This document shows positions 35,141 through 48,400 of a stretch of 64,000 nt of DNA, one piece after another; position 1 is the stretch's first letter, and each line of letters starts with the position of its first letter. Under the pieces are notes generated by a model that ran no database searches, was not told where the DNA came from, and saw only the letters and a list, made by a program, of their open reading frames with translations. The DNA comes from Bombyx mori (lineage: Eukaryota > Arthropoda > Insecta > Lepidoptera > Bombycidae), in contig NC_085110.1 of the NCBI RefSeq assembly GCF_030269925.1, positions 6,696,001 to 6,760,000 on the forward strand. The letters are read 5' to 3'. The translations under genes were made by a program, and so were the position numbers.

Positions 35141-35773
35141 ACTCTTATGCCACATGGTAAGGAGTAATGTTCACATGATATTTGGGGGCCGTGTATAAAA
35201 TGAACGCCAGCTGAATATAGCAATGAAACAATAAATATATTTAAATATAAATACAGAAGAACACTTGATACAACTACACCGGTCCAAACATTTGATATTA
35301 GTACCTATGTACTTAATTTTTATTTTGAATTTAGGAGTGCTCGTCGTGCATTTGTTTTGAAAAAAAAATTATTTTCAAATTAATCCGCCGCAAAAGATGA
35401 TTCGTCGAAAATTTTTTAATGTATTTTATTGAAGCTGAAAGGAAAGACCTCGATTTTTTACATTTTATAGCGAATTCTGTGATTTGACTTTTTTAAATGT
35501 ACTGTTATTAAGCATATCGACAGTTAACAATCAATAATGTCTATCTCAATTTTTGGCTGTGTCTGTTTAAGTCAATAGACTTAAAGTCCAATTTGGCATA
35601 GATTGTTCAAACAGTTATCTCAATATTCACAGTACTTCTTAAGTTATTAGCCATAGAAATACCACCTATGTTACGAGGACGTAAATTTTTCTGCCAATAT
35701 TGTCTATCTCTCCTCAAAGCGTCTTTATCTCGCCGCTGTGGGTGCGTGAGTGGTTTTTACTGTCAGTTGGATG

Positions 35774-36168
35774 GTTTTTTTTTTAAATTTTTTTATTGCT
35801 TAGATGGATGGACGAGCTCACAGCCCACCTGGTGTTAAGTGGTTACTGGAGCCCATAGATATCTACAACGGGTGCCCCACCCTACAAACCGAAACGCATT
35901 ACTGCTTCACGACAGAAATAGGCAGGGCGGTGGTACCTCCCGTGCGGACTTAAGAGGTCATACCACCAGTAATTATGCAAATTATAATTTTGTGCGTTTG
36001 CTTTTTATTGCACGATGTTATTCCTTCACCGTGGAAGTCAATCGTGAACATTTGTTAAGTACGTATTTCATCAGAAAAATTGGTACCCGCCTGCGGGATG
36101 TGATCAACGGTGCGTCGCTAGATATAAATGCACCGGACGTCTTATCCTTTGGGCCACGACGACTTCAA
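35774..36168 (-). mobile_element. Bm1, nearly full length with small deletion
   Basis: T-run and ATTGCTTAGATGGATGGACG to GGGCCACGACGACTTCAAAA; the CTTGAGATATAAGTTC block is missing. The 129-codon ORF over it is an artefact. Confidence 0.9.
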
Positions 36169-36552
36169 AACCTACTATTGATGTTATTGGATGAAAATAA
36201 CATAGTAAGAAATCACATAGTTTATTAATCAATAGCATGGAGTAAGATTATTTTCCATACCTTACACTTGGTATCCTACAAATGAGGCAAAGAATCATAA
36301 CTTGTGGGACTCTGCTGGTAGAACTTGTTTGATTCTTAACCTACATAAGGAAACCAGGCATAGCTTGATGCAATTGAATTAGACTGAATAAAGATTCATT
36401 AATTTCATTTTTAAAATGCTTTACACACCACTAGTCTAGTACATGATAATGCCCATATGCTTAGTTTTGAATTTTTGTCTGTCTCGTTGGTAACGCAAAA
36501 TATTCCGAGAACCAAAATAAAAGTATATTTAAATAGTGCTAGTGAGTGTTGT

Positions 36553-36735
36553 AGCCCGCACGATTAAGTACCACCGCCTTAGACTATTTCTGCCGCAAAA
36601 TTCATGCACTCCGGCTTGAAGGTTGGGATAGCCGTTTTAACTATACAGTTGAAATTTAGATCTCATATCTGAAGATATGTTAGCGGCATTCAGATTTTGA
36701 TGTATAAGAATTCCGGTAACCGTTTAACATCAGTT
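36553..36735 (+). mobile_element. Bm1, degenerate
   Basis: AAGTACCACCGCCTTAGACT, GGTTGGGATAGCCGTTTTAA, AACCGTTTAACATCAGTTG in Bm1 order. Confidence 0.6.
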
Positions 36736-36990
36736 GTATTTAATAAAAATACAGGAATATAATATAAGAAGAATCAAGAAGGAAAAACATCATTCCAAAA
36801 GAGTAATAAAAAAAAGATGGTTTTTGCAATCTGACGTCTGCGATCTCTGCGCTGTATTGCTCACGGTCAAATCAGTAAACCTTTTTGCAGCGCACATGAA
36901 CACACGTGACGCAAGCCTGTGATACAAATTAGCACATCAGCAAGTACATATACCTACATAGCTTCCAACCAAAAAAGTTGCCTCATTGGT

Positions 36991-37241
36991 TTTTTTTTTA
37001 TGATTGAAAGATTACTTGTGGCCCGGAGGCCTTTCCAGCTTCACCAGGACAGGTGGGCGAGCAAAGGCACAGCCAAGAGGGGTGGGATTTGCTAACAACA
37101 GCTCGAGCGCCTCCGAAGGAGACCTAACAGCTCAAGAGTAGCTGCTTCGCGAATGAATCTACTACCGGATCGGAATCGCGACCCACTGAGAAGAACCGGC
37201 GAGAAACTCAGCGGGCTGATGCATGGGTTAGGTTGCACACA
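36991..37241 (-). mobile_element. Jockey-type LINE tail of a second subfamily (J2) with target duplication
   Basis: A 251-base reversed tail flanked by TGCCTCATTGGT at 36979-36990 and 37242-37253. It shares GACCCACTGAGAAGAACCGG with J1 but differs at the 3' end (GGCCCGGAGGCCTTTCCAGC), defining a separate subfamily. Confidence 0.9.
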
Positions 37242-37724
37242 TGCCTCATTGGTATCTTATCATGTCTAGATTTCACAGAAACCTAAGGTTCTTCTTCTAA
37301 ATGATTTAGTCTACCGTTTGTTGTTCTTATTTAGTTAGTATGTAAAATCCTTTCGCTGTCGCTTCCGTAGTATCAGCTGTAAAAAAAACAAAAATACATT
37401 CTTCTTCGAACTTATCATGCTAATATGTTTTGAAGTCGTATACCTAAATGCTGAACACGTCAGAGACATTAAACATGTTTTTTTATACGCAGAAACCAAT
37501 GCTGTTGTATTGTTTATTAGTACTATAATTTATTCATGCGACTTACATTTTTATTTTATTGCACTAGCTAAATAGACGACCAAACAGTGCCTAACGGACT
37601 AAGTGTTATGTGTATGTTAAGTGTGTCGAAAGCTATTGTTGACCTTGAAACGTGGGGTCTAAGGCTCAATCGTATTGTAGAGCGGGCCTGCTCCCCCCTA
37701 AACTATGCTTTAAAACACATATTA

Positions 37725-37987
37725 ATTTATAATTTGCGTAATTACTGGTGGTAGGACCTCTTGTGAGTCCGCGCGGGTGGGTACCACCACCCTGCCTATT
37801 TCTGCCGTGAAGCAGTAATGCGTTTCGGTTTGAAGGGTGGGGCAGCCGTTGTAACTATACTTGAGACCTTAGAACTTATATCTCAAGGTGGGTGGCGCAT
37901 TTACGTCGTAAATGTCTATGGGCTCTTGTATCACTTAACACCAGGTGGGCTGTGAGCTCGTCCACTCACCTAGCAATAAAAAAAAAA
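37725..37987 (+). mobile_element. Bm1, 3' two thirds
   Basis: TATAATTTGCGTAATTACTG to CACCTAGCAATAAAAAAAAA. The 111-codon ORF reading out of it is not a gene. Confidence 0.9.
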
Positions 37988-38554
37988 TTAGATTTAGAAG
38001 ATAGATTTCTTAGAATAATTAGTATCATTGCGGGGAATCTTGGCATAGTCGCAACATTGGATACGAATACACTGGTTTTTCATCCTTTAGCTCCCATGGC
38101 CAGACGGAATCAGTTACGTGTTCATCCTCCTATTTATCTTAGATTCATTATCGGAATAATTCGATTCATATATTACTATGAATACAGCTTAATCAGAAAT
38201 AAAGTCAAATATGACAATAAACACTAAAAATGCCAAAATTATTATAATTTCGCATTACGTATTTTTTGTGCCTTGAAATGTACGCCAGTAAACTTAATTT
38301 ATTAGAACTAAAAAATCTGTGTTGTAGTTATTTAATAAATCATATTATATTATATTGCTTTATTACAATTTCTGGTTTATGTATATTTTCGTTTGTAAGT
38401 TGATAGCACTAATGAGTACTGCGACGATTTGTTTTTATCTTTTAGGTTAACTTTGAACAAATAACGTATTGAATAATTAATTGCTTTTAAGAAATTTGAA
38501 TACAAAGTCGGTTTGTATTTAAATTTTGTTATTTTTTTTTTACTTTTTACAGTA

Positions 38555-38755
38555 TAGAGTGATGAGTTCAAGTAAGGTCAACGGAGACCGTAGACATTAC
38601 CAACGGATTGCTTCCACTACATTTGAAGCATGTAATTGAAGTCTCAGTTCTATTGTATCAAAGCTGTTCCGGCGTTAAAGGGAACGCACGATTGTTGGTA
38701 GAAAGTGGATTGTGGTACCTACTTGTACGGTCTCTCAACAAGCCCTACCACCATT
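38555..38755 (-). mobile_element. Bm1, very degenerate
   Basis: GGTCAACGGAGACCGTAGAC, GAAGCATGTAATTGAAGTCT and AAGCCCTACCACCATTAAAA follow the reversed Bm1 order. Confidence 0.5.
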
Positions 38756-38807
38756 AAAATGTTACTGCTCAGTGTGGAGTAGTAGCCATTCCAATGCAAC
38801 TGAGTTC

Positions 38808-38995
38808 GGATTCATGTGCTGTAATGCGTTTCGCTTTGAAGGGCGGGGCAGCCGTTGTAACTATACTGAGACCTTAGAACTTATATCTCGAGGTGGGTGG
38901 CGGCATTTACGTTATAGATACGGGCTCCGGTAACCACTTAACTAACACCAGGTGGGCTGTGAGCTCGGCCACCCATATATGCAATAAAATAAAAT
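38808..38995 (+). mobile_element. Bm1, 3' half
   Basis: GCTGTAATGCGTTTCGCTTT to ATATATGCAATAAAATAAAA. Confidence 0.87.
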
Positions 38996-39312
38996 AAAAA
39001 TGACGTTCACATATTGCGGTTTATGGGGCCCGCTATTTATAGAATAACCGTGGGGCGTGAATACCTCTGCTTAACTGTAGTAGGTACTTGCGTAGACTCA
39101 CGCCGCTCTGTACCCATTCTTTAGTTGCTAGGCAAACATTGTCCTACACTTTGACAGCCACGGTCGGAAATACATATGCACATAAATATTCTAACAGCTA
39201 AACAAACTCTTATCATTAACATTCACTGACTAAGTTACTGGGTTATAGCTTTTTTTTTTGCATCACAATTAATTATGATTAAATGATGAACGTTGTTTTT
39301 CTCATGTTTCAG

Positions 39313-39488
39313 ATAAAGTCTGGCAGAATACGAGATGGCTACTGGAAACAGATAGCTTGGACCGGACGAAATTGTTTGAATAATTAGTTGGAAGAATAAT
39401 TATTGAACTGCAACAAGAGGTCACAATGGTGAACGTTGTTACGACGGTAGATAGCAACATGAATAACACAAATAATAATCATAAAGAG
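39313..39488 (+). CDS. FATP: FATP exon with start codon (5' part untranslated)
   Basis: Acceptor ATGTTTCAG before 39313 and donor GAG|GTAAGA at 39489. The first ATG in frame is 39426, giving [20 protein letters not shown] and E, an Asn-rich 21-residue leader. The TAA at 39381-39383 closes the frame upstream. The next exon begins with its own ATG, so shorter isoforms starting at MKPGAVD are possible. Confidence 0.8.
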
Positions 39489-42400
39489 GTAAGATTTTTA
39501 TCCTCCTCCTATGCTGATAGCCTTGAGAGGCTATTTCAGCTTCTCCTTGACGTGTAGGTAAGCTCACGGGGCTCAATCCGGAGTGTTGCTAGCACTGGCC
39601 CTAGCAAGAGCAGTGCTTCACAGAATCTACCACCGGATCGGAAACGCGACCCACCGAGAAGATCCGGCGAAAAACTCAGTGAGCTGGAGGTAAGATCGAA
39701 TGGTAACCAGCGCCTACATTTCTACCGTGAAGCAATCAAGTGTTCCATTGTCAAAAGTGGGGTAGCAGTTATACAATATGATGTTGTAATTGTTTTTTTT
39801 ATTGTGATTGAAGTATTACTGGTGGTCCGGAGGCCTCTCCAGTTTCACCAGGACAGGTGGGCGAGCAAGGCTCAGCCAGGAATGATATTCTCATGTCTTA
39901 TGGTGGGTCGCTTAAAATTATATTCTCTTATATTAAATTGCTGCTTATATTAAATATATAGACAGGAAAAGATGATATAGTGAGCTTCTACTTCCTCTGT
40001 TCTCCATTATGATAATTTTTTGTTTTATAGCTGGTGACGAATTTTAGTGCTGTGAATAAAACATATTTTTTTTTGGGAATAGTTCGATTTTTTTCTTCTA
40101 ACATCGATAACAAGAATCTAAGCGTTTAGGTGTTAAATACCACTGTCGAATTTCGATCTTTAGACGAATACTAGTTAGTATAAACGAGCAACGACATTTA
40201 CTATCCAAACGTCTTTAAAAAAAAAAAAAAACCAAGAATAATTTAAATGCTGCACAATACACACAGCTATGCTAAACAAAAAATTGTTGTAGCTTGGCAG
40301 TAATTCTTAAGCCGAATAATAATCTGTAGGTACATAAGAACGTTCACAATGCAGAGAAACGCGAAGAAAAAACAAATTCTTTACGTCAACTTTAGTGTTC
40401 AACGCAAGCTTAAAATATCAAGTGTGGCCTTATGCTATGACAAGATTAATGAATGGAGCAAGTTTAAACCAGGTTTTTGTAGCCGAAAATACAAATAATT
40501 TTTGTTGCTTTTTATGGATCAATAGATATTTATAGGTCACTATAGGTGTATATATGTATAGATAGGTGTATACTTATATTTATAGGTCACTATAGCCATC
40601 CCCAGTTTATATTGTCATATGGATAGCTGCTCTTAACTTAAGTAAATAATACTATTATTATCGATAAGATAATGAACGATAGTAGCGGTGGTTATAAGTA
40701 GAGCTGGCTCTCGTGTATCTCTGAATGAAAAGCCTGACAAAGTATAAATGATATCAATGCAGGAACGTCGTACCGTTAGTGTAGGAGGGGGTCTTAAAAT
40801 ACATAGTAAAAATGAATTTAATACTACAGTATTGCAATCAGCCAATAAATCTATAAGATCTTTGTCTGTAATACACCGAATTTTTATCCTGCTCTCTTAC
40901 ACTTTGACGACATCTAACTCTTTCTTGCGAATTGTGTGAACGAGCTCACGGCTCAGTCGTGTTAAATGGTTAGCTGAGTCCATACACATCATCAAAGCAA
41001 ATTCCGCAACCAACTTTCAGATTTGAGTTCTATGTCTCTGTTCTACAGTCCAACGTCTGCCACACCCTTCAAACCGGAACAAAATTACGGCTTCGCAGCA
41101 GAAATAAGAACAGTGGTGATAGAAATAGTGGACTCAATACGGCCTTTATTTTATCCCGGTCATCGTTCTCGTCGAACCCGTCGCTTGCGAGGAAGGGCTC
41201 GGCGAGTAAATTAACCCACAGACACAGCCCACTGAGTTTCTCGCCGGATCTTTTCAGTGGGTCGCGATTCCGATCCGGTGGTAGATTCTGCGAAGCACGA
41301 CTCTTGCTAGTGTTCGTGTTAGCAACAGCGTCAGGTTTGAGCCCCGTGAGCTCATCTACTAGCCCGGTGACGCTGATATGGTCTCCCTATACCATCAGCT
41401 TAGGTAGAAAAAAAACTTCATTTTAACCCTACGTAGATAATTATTATTTAGTCGGAAAGCGGATATAAGCATACATACATGCACGTCAGAATTTTTTGTA
41501 GTATTGTACATGGATGTTGCTTGGTAGTAAGTTGAGTACTCGTACACGACGATTTAAATACCGCCTCCAACCTTGAGACGTGAGGTCGAAGTTTGAATTG
41601 TGTTATAATAGCTGTCTTATTCTTTAAAGTTTAGACCACTGAGTTTCTCGCCGGATCTTTTTAGTGGGTCGCGATTCCAATCTGGTGGTGGATTGTGAAG
41701 TACTGCTCTTGCTAGGGCTAGTATTAGCAAATTCTCTCAGGTCCAGCCCGTGAACACATGTATCCGTCCGGGCGTATATGGAATAGCCTCTTAGTCTACC
41801 AGCGAATGAGTAGGGAAAAAATCGTTTTTTTGCGACAAAAACGAGAAAGGTCGTTGATTCCATTCGAATTTTATATATACGAGTATGTTATACGATTTTA
41901 TTCCTACATCGTATTCTATCAGTCTGTCAGATTTGAATCACGAGCCGTATCACTCGACACGAGTACTCATATCGTGCATTGAGTGTAAAATTGCGATCAC
42001 TGGAAATATCAAGTGATATCTTTTATATCTACATCTACATCATTTAATTTGCCTGCTAATTATAGAGGTACATTCGTAGTTAATTATATATAATTAAAGT
42101 AAGCACAATAATGCTTAGCTGGTTCTCTCATTGCGTTATTGCTCACGAGTTTTATGGTTTAATATTCAAATATATTTCATATGCATTTCAAACTACTGTA
42201 TGTCTACCATAAGACGCCCGAAATTCTCGGGTGTGGTATTTTTATTAACCGTGTTTGTTTTTCCATCTTCCGTTGATTTCCCAGCAAAAGCAGACCTTAA
42301 TTTTTCCATTTAATGTAAAATGTTGCTGTATTACGATTGGGGTTTACGGGCTCGAACATAGACACAACCCACTGAGTTTCTCACTGGATCTTCTTAGTGG

Positions 42401-45400
42401 TCGCAGTGGGTGGGTAGTAGATTCAGCAAACCACTTCTCTTAAGCGGTAGGCAGCGGCTTGGCTCTGCCCCTGGCATTGCTGAAGTCCATGGGCAACGGT
42501 AACCACTCACCATCAGGTGGGCCGTATGCTCGTCTGCCTCCAAGGGCAATAAAAAAAATAAGGCAAATGTTAGCTAACTAAACTAAAAGAAGGCAACATC
42601 TCGATATTTTTTTCTTCCATAATAAATACTGTGTCTATTGGGTGATCGCCTTTAAACGATCTTTTGTGTATCAGGAACAAACTACCCATATACGTTTGTT
42701 TTCTAATTATATTTTTGTAATGTGTTGTTTATTTTGTAATGTGTCGTTCACAGTTCGAAAGGTAAAAGTGTATAAATATATTTACACTAGCTGTTGCCCG
42801 CGACTTCGACCGCGTGGAATAGTTCACAAATAATGCTTTATTTCAGAACAAATTTGGTTAGCATAAAAAACGTTATAGGGAGCCAACCTTAAAATATAGA
42901 CATATGCTGTCGTGCAATTTTTTTTAGATCTTTTAAAAGGGAACAATTCTGTGATACATTATTTTAGCGAAACTTTAACCGTTTTCGCAGCGCACGCAGC
43001 GGAAGCTCTCAAAAGGGAAAAAACCCGAATTTGAAAAATTCTTTTGGTACTCCGCCTGCATTGGTCTTAGCGTGATGTTATATAGCCTATATATAGCCTT
43101 CCTCGATAAATGGGCTATCTAACACTGAAATAATTTTTCAAATCGGACTAGTAGTTTCTGAGATTAGCGCGTTCAAACAAACAAACTCTTCAGCTTTATA
43201 ATATTAAGTATAGATACATATCTACAGGATGGCTAGGTGACCCGGCAAACGTTGTTTTGCCGTATAATTTATTTCTTTGAAAGATAAATAATCTAAATAC
43301 CGACTGCCGCGCCATCTGCCGGGCTGATTTGTGCATCTAAACCATCCAGGGCGCCACCCAAACGCATACAAAAAAATCGTTCATATCGGTTTAGTCGTTT
43401 AGGAGGAGTTCAGTGACAAACACACGCACAGAAGATATATATACCTAATAATACTAGCTGACCCGGCAGACTTCGAGTGCCTCAATCGATAAATAAAAGA
43501 CCTAAGCTTTTGTATAAAATAAATTTAAAACAAACAAAAGGAATCCGTCCGACGGGGGACACATCAAAGGAAAAACAAAATTGTTATTTTTATTTAATTC
43601 CGAGCATTTTCATATTTATCTACCTTTCAAACCTTCTTTGGACTTCCACAAATAATTCAAGACCAAAATTAGCCAAATCGGTCCAGCCGTTCTCGAGTTT
43701 TAGCGAGACTATTATTAAGATAATAATATAATATGTTAAAAAGATTTACTCACAATCCTTCAGCGCAATGCAATATTTCAGATAAATACGCTCAGTTAGA
43801 ATAGCTTACAGTTTTTCAGAACTATAAACCGGCAAACAGTACCTAACTAATACCTAAAGTGGCTGATGTACGTTTGTGATGATTAAAACGAATCGGCTCA
43901 AGTTGGTTCGAAAACACAATGTTCCTGAATAGTTTATAACATAAAACGGCTGTTAATTCTTAAATATTTATTTACATATATATTTTTTTTAATAGATGAA
44001 ACCCGGTGCTGTTGACATCGAAAAAAGCAAACAGAACAGTGATTCGGATGGAGTGTCTTGGGGAAAAATATTTTACGTGTTGCTGTCGCTAGCAGTTATC
44101 GTGATAGCCTGTGGCGTCGCCTGGGTGTTCCAGGACTGGCTCACCAGTCTTATCATCTTCGTTGTACTTTTGGTGGTATTCACCGTTGGCTATTTCTGGA
44201 AATGGCTGTACATCGCGGCCAGAACTGCTCCTAGAGATTTTTCGTAAGTTTGAATATTCTTTAAAACGGATTGTTTACAATATTTTTTAGAAGTCGTTGT
44301 AGGTACCACCGCCCCGCCTATTTCCGCCGTGAAGCAGTAATGCGTTTCGGTTCGAAGGGTGGGGTAGCCGGTGTAACTATACTGAGATCTTAGAACTTAT
44401 ATCTCGAGTTGGGTGGCGCATTTACGTTGTAGATGTCTATGTGCTCCAGTAACCACTTAACACCAGGTGGGCTGTGAGCTCGTCCACTCGTCTAAGCAGT
44501 AAAAAAATCTCAGAAAATCTTGTACAGATTTATACAACGTACTTCGTACCGCGTTCCTCGTATGATTTACAACTAAGAACGTTCTAGTACTATTGAAGTC
44601 ATTGTTGAAATGATAAAATGTTTCACATAGCTATTATTTACCGGGATTTATGGATTTACTACCCATAAACTGTGTTTATATTTATAAAATGCTATCGTTA
44701 AAATCATGATCTCATTGTTACGTGATTTGCATTATATGCTAACAATGGAGGTTCAAGAGATTTTCTTCATTCACAGGGCACTGTGGTGTTATGTTAAAAT
44801 CCTGAGACTTTCGGGTAATTTTGGTAAGAAGAACTGGTCAATGCCCGATATATTCCATGAAAATGTAAAGAGACATCCGAACAAAGCATGCTTCCTTTAC
44901 GAGAACGAGTCATGGTCCTTTAAACAGGTAAAACATATATTTTTTTGTACTTGAATCATATTTAGCAGAAATATTCCGATACAGCAAAACCGTTTTCACA
45001 ATGGGAACCAATTGGGACACGTTAAGAAATTTTTAAAATGTCCGTTCTCTTTTGTATTGATTTTAATTAACCAATAACTCTCGGTGTAACAGTATAATAT
45101 ATAATATATAACTGTCTTAAACGATAACAAAATTAACCTGATGCAAATCTTATTTTTAATAAAAGGCCTATACATTGTACATAGTATTATGAGTTGAATT
45201 AATTATGCGAAGAACCTTGAAAACCTTTAACTTACGATATTACTCTGTTACTTTTATAGACCGGTTTTCTTTTCGTTTTCATAAAATTATTAAATATAAC
45301 CAACCATATAAATAATTTTGCAATCATCAAGATAAGGAGGTAACAATGTTTTTTTTTATTGCTTAGATGGGTGGACGAGCTCACAGCCCACCTGGTGTTA

Positions 45401-48400
45401 AGTGGTTACTGGAGCCCATAGAAGCCAACTTTGAGATATAAGTTCTAAGGTCTCAAGTAAAGTTACAACGGCTGCCCCACCCTTCAAAACTTAAGATATG
45501 CTTCACGGCAGAAATAGACAGGGTGGTGGTACCTACCCGCGCGGACTCACAAGAGGTCTTATCACAAGTAAATGTGTCAGTAAAAATGTCTTTAATTAAT
45601 TAATTCAATATTAAATCTACCGTAAATTTGAAACGTGTGTGGCCGTAATATTACTAATGAGACTGACGAATGTAAATCTCTAAATAATCTGTGAAAAATT
45701 AAATACAGGTCGAAGAATTCAGTCTTCGTGTTACGGCAGTGCTTAAGAATCATGGTGTGAAACGTGGAGATGTTGTCGGCGTAATGATGAATAACTGTCC
45801 GGAATTGCCGGCGACGTGGCTAGGCGTAGCTCGCATGGGAGGCGTGTCGCCTCTCATAAACACGAACCAAACCGGAAACGCTCTTCTGCATTCGGTTAAC
45901 GTTGCGAAATGTAACGTTGTGATATACGGAAGCGAGTTTCAGAGTGGTAGGTACATAAATACACAGATCAGACTTTTTTCCCCATACCTATGCTTATAGC
46001 CTTGAGAGCCTATTTCAGCTTCGCCCTAACGTTTGTAGGTGAGCTCACGGGGCTCAAATCGGAGAGTTGCTAACACTGACCCTAGCAAGAGCAGTGCTTT
46101 GCAGAATCTACCACCGGATCGGAAACGCGACCCACTGAGAAGATCCGGCCAGAAACTCAGTGGGCTGTGTCTATGGGCTAATTCACTCGTCGAGCCCTTC
46201 GTCGCAAGCGACGGGTTCGACGAGGACGGTGACCGGTGCTTGTGGTGCCTAAAAGCACCGTTAATGGATCAGGAGGATCCGTAATGACGTGCTTTGGGCG
46301 ACGTCGACGGTTTACCATTCGGTCTACAGGGTCGGCAGATCAGACAATGCATTTCATAATCTATATCTGTACTAGTATAAATCTAGTATTGTCTAGTATT
46401 GTTAATTAAACTTGATCTATTTATTTCAGCATTCGATGAAATATCAAATGAAATAAATCCCGCAATAAAACTGTATAGATACAACCGGAGACCCCTAAAT
46501 GCATCAGGTGATGCTGTTAGGGTTGTAGAATCGGAAAACGATTTCACTCATATGTTGGAGACTACACCTCCTGCCCCGTGGAGTCTTTCCGACGGAGAAG
46601 GCTTCACCGGAAAACTTCTATATATATACACGTCAGGGACTACTGGATTGCCCAAAGCAGCAGTTATATCTCCGTCAAGGTAACAAAGGAATAACTATAA
46701 AGTTCGCGTTACTGGAATGTTGCCTTTTTTTATTGCTTAAATGGTTGGATGAGCTTACAGCCTACCTGGTATTAAGTGGATATTAGAGCCCATAGACATC
46801 TACGACGAAAATGTGCCACACACCTTAAGATACAAGTTCTAAGGTCTCAAGTATAGTTACAACAGCTGCCCCACCCTTCAAACCGAAACGCATTACGCTT
46901 CACGGCAGACATAGGCAAGGCGATGGTACCTACCCGCACGGAATCACAAGAGGTCCTACCACCAGTAATTACGCAAATTATAATTTTGCGGGATTGATTT
47001 TCATTACACGATGTTACTCCTACACCGTGGAAGTCAATCGTGAACGTTTGTTGAGTACGTATTTCATTACAAAAATTGGTACCCGCCTGACATTCGAACA
47101 CCGGTGCATCGCTCAACACGAATGCACCGGACGTCTTTATCCTTTAGGCCACGACGACTTCAAAATTATTACGTTTACCTATACATTTTTTAATTGTGGC
47201 TTATTTGCAGGATGGTGTTCATGGCATCGGGCGTACATTATTTAGGTGGATTGAGAAAAAACGATATAATGTACTGTCCAATGCCTTTGTATCATTCAGC
47301 TGGAGGGTGTATTTCAGTTGGTCAGGCCTTCATATTCGGGTGCACTGTAGCTTTGAGAGCGAAATTTTCGGCGTCTGCATATTTCCCGGATTGCATTAAA
47401 TTCAAAGCAACGGTAAGAATTAATACTAAATCAACTGGTTTTACTATTACTAGTGGTCCCGCAGTAGTCGAAATTCGATTATAATTAATTGAAATTATAA
47501 GTTTCAACATTATTATGGACCTATTGTTACAGATTTCGCCAAGGCTACACTATAGACAAATACTCGTAATATTAAAGATAAACAAAACTAACTTATTCTC
47601 AATTTGAAGACACTTACAGACTTTAAGCAATAACAAAAGTTTGACAATAAACAAAGAGTATATGTGTGTGTCAAATACATGGTAGTGTGTGTAATGTTTT
47701 CTTTATTGATCTAATGTATTTTTAATCCATAATTTAAAAAGAATATTAGCATTCTGCACTTTTTCTCTCTATTCTCTATTAGTTGGAAAATTTCATATTC
47801 CTCCGTCCGCGCAATTTTTGTATAAAGGGGTACAAAGTTTTTGCTTCACGTATTAATATATAGATACTGTCGATATGCTAGGATTAGATGATTTAACTGT
47901 TATTGTAGAATTAAGTTCTTAATTCGTTATAAAGAGCGTGATTACTCACACAAAACAATCTGAAACTACAACATTTTTTAATGCAATTTTTCTTAGTATT
48001 TGTAAATTTTATGTTAAACAGACAACAAATGTTCCAGATTTAGTCTTAGTTTACCTTTGGAAATTTACGAAAAATCACTTACGAATCGGTACTTTCATTT
48101 ACTTTTTGCGATTCGTAAACATTAATTAAAATTACTTTTACACGCTTTTTTTACAATAAATATATATTTTTTTACACTATTTTCAATTTAAATTTATTAA
48201 AATTTATTTTCTATGTTTTTGTTGAATTTTATATAAAGCGTGTTTTTTAGTTTTTTTAAACTATTATTTATTCCTTATTTTACGAATCGCATCTGAGACT
48301 CGTGTTATCAAAAAACTTAGCATCATGCCGTCATATGGTACTCACAAAAATTTCATACTGTTAATTTCGGAGAATTAATAGTTAGACTAAGTGCTATGGA

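Larger units (their letters stand above)
12116..39312 (+). other. Putative first intron of FATP, made of repeats and AT-rich DNA
   Basis: No host exon recognised. Stretches with nothing identified: 12130-13620, 14000-15150, 15800-18150, 18790-19260, 19660-20200, 25390-26980, 30035-30370, 32500-33060, 33330-34890, 37260-37710 and 38000-38540. Recognised repeats are listed separately. The intron status depends on the candidate exon at 12064-12115. Confidence 0.4.

Noticed and set aside
35839..36228. 129-codon ORF as a gene
   Set aside because: Lies entirely over a Bm1 copy.
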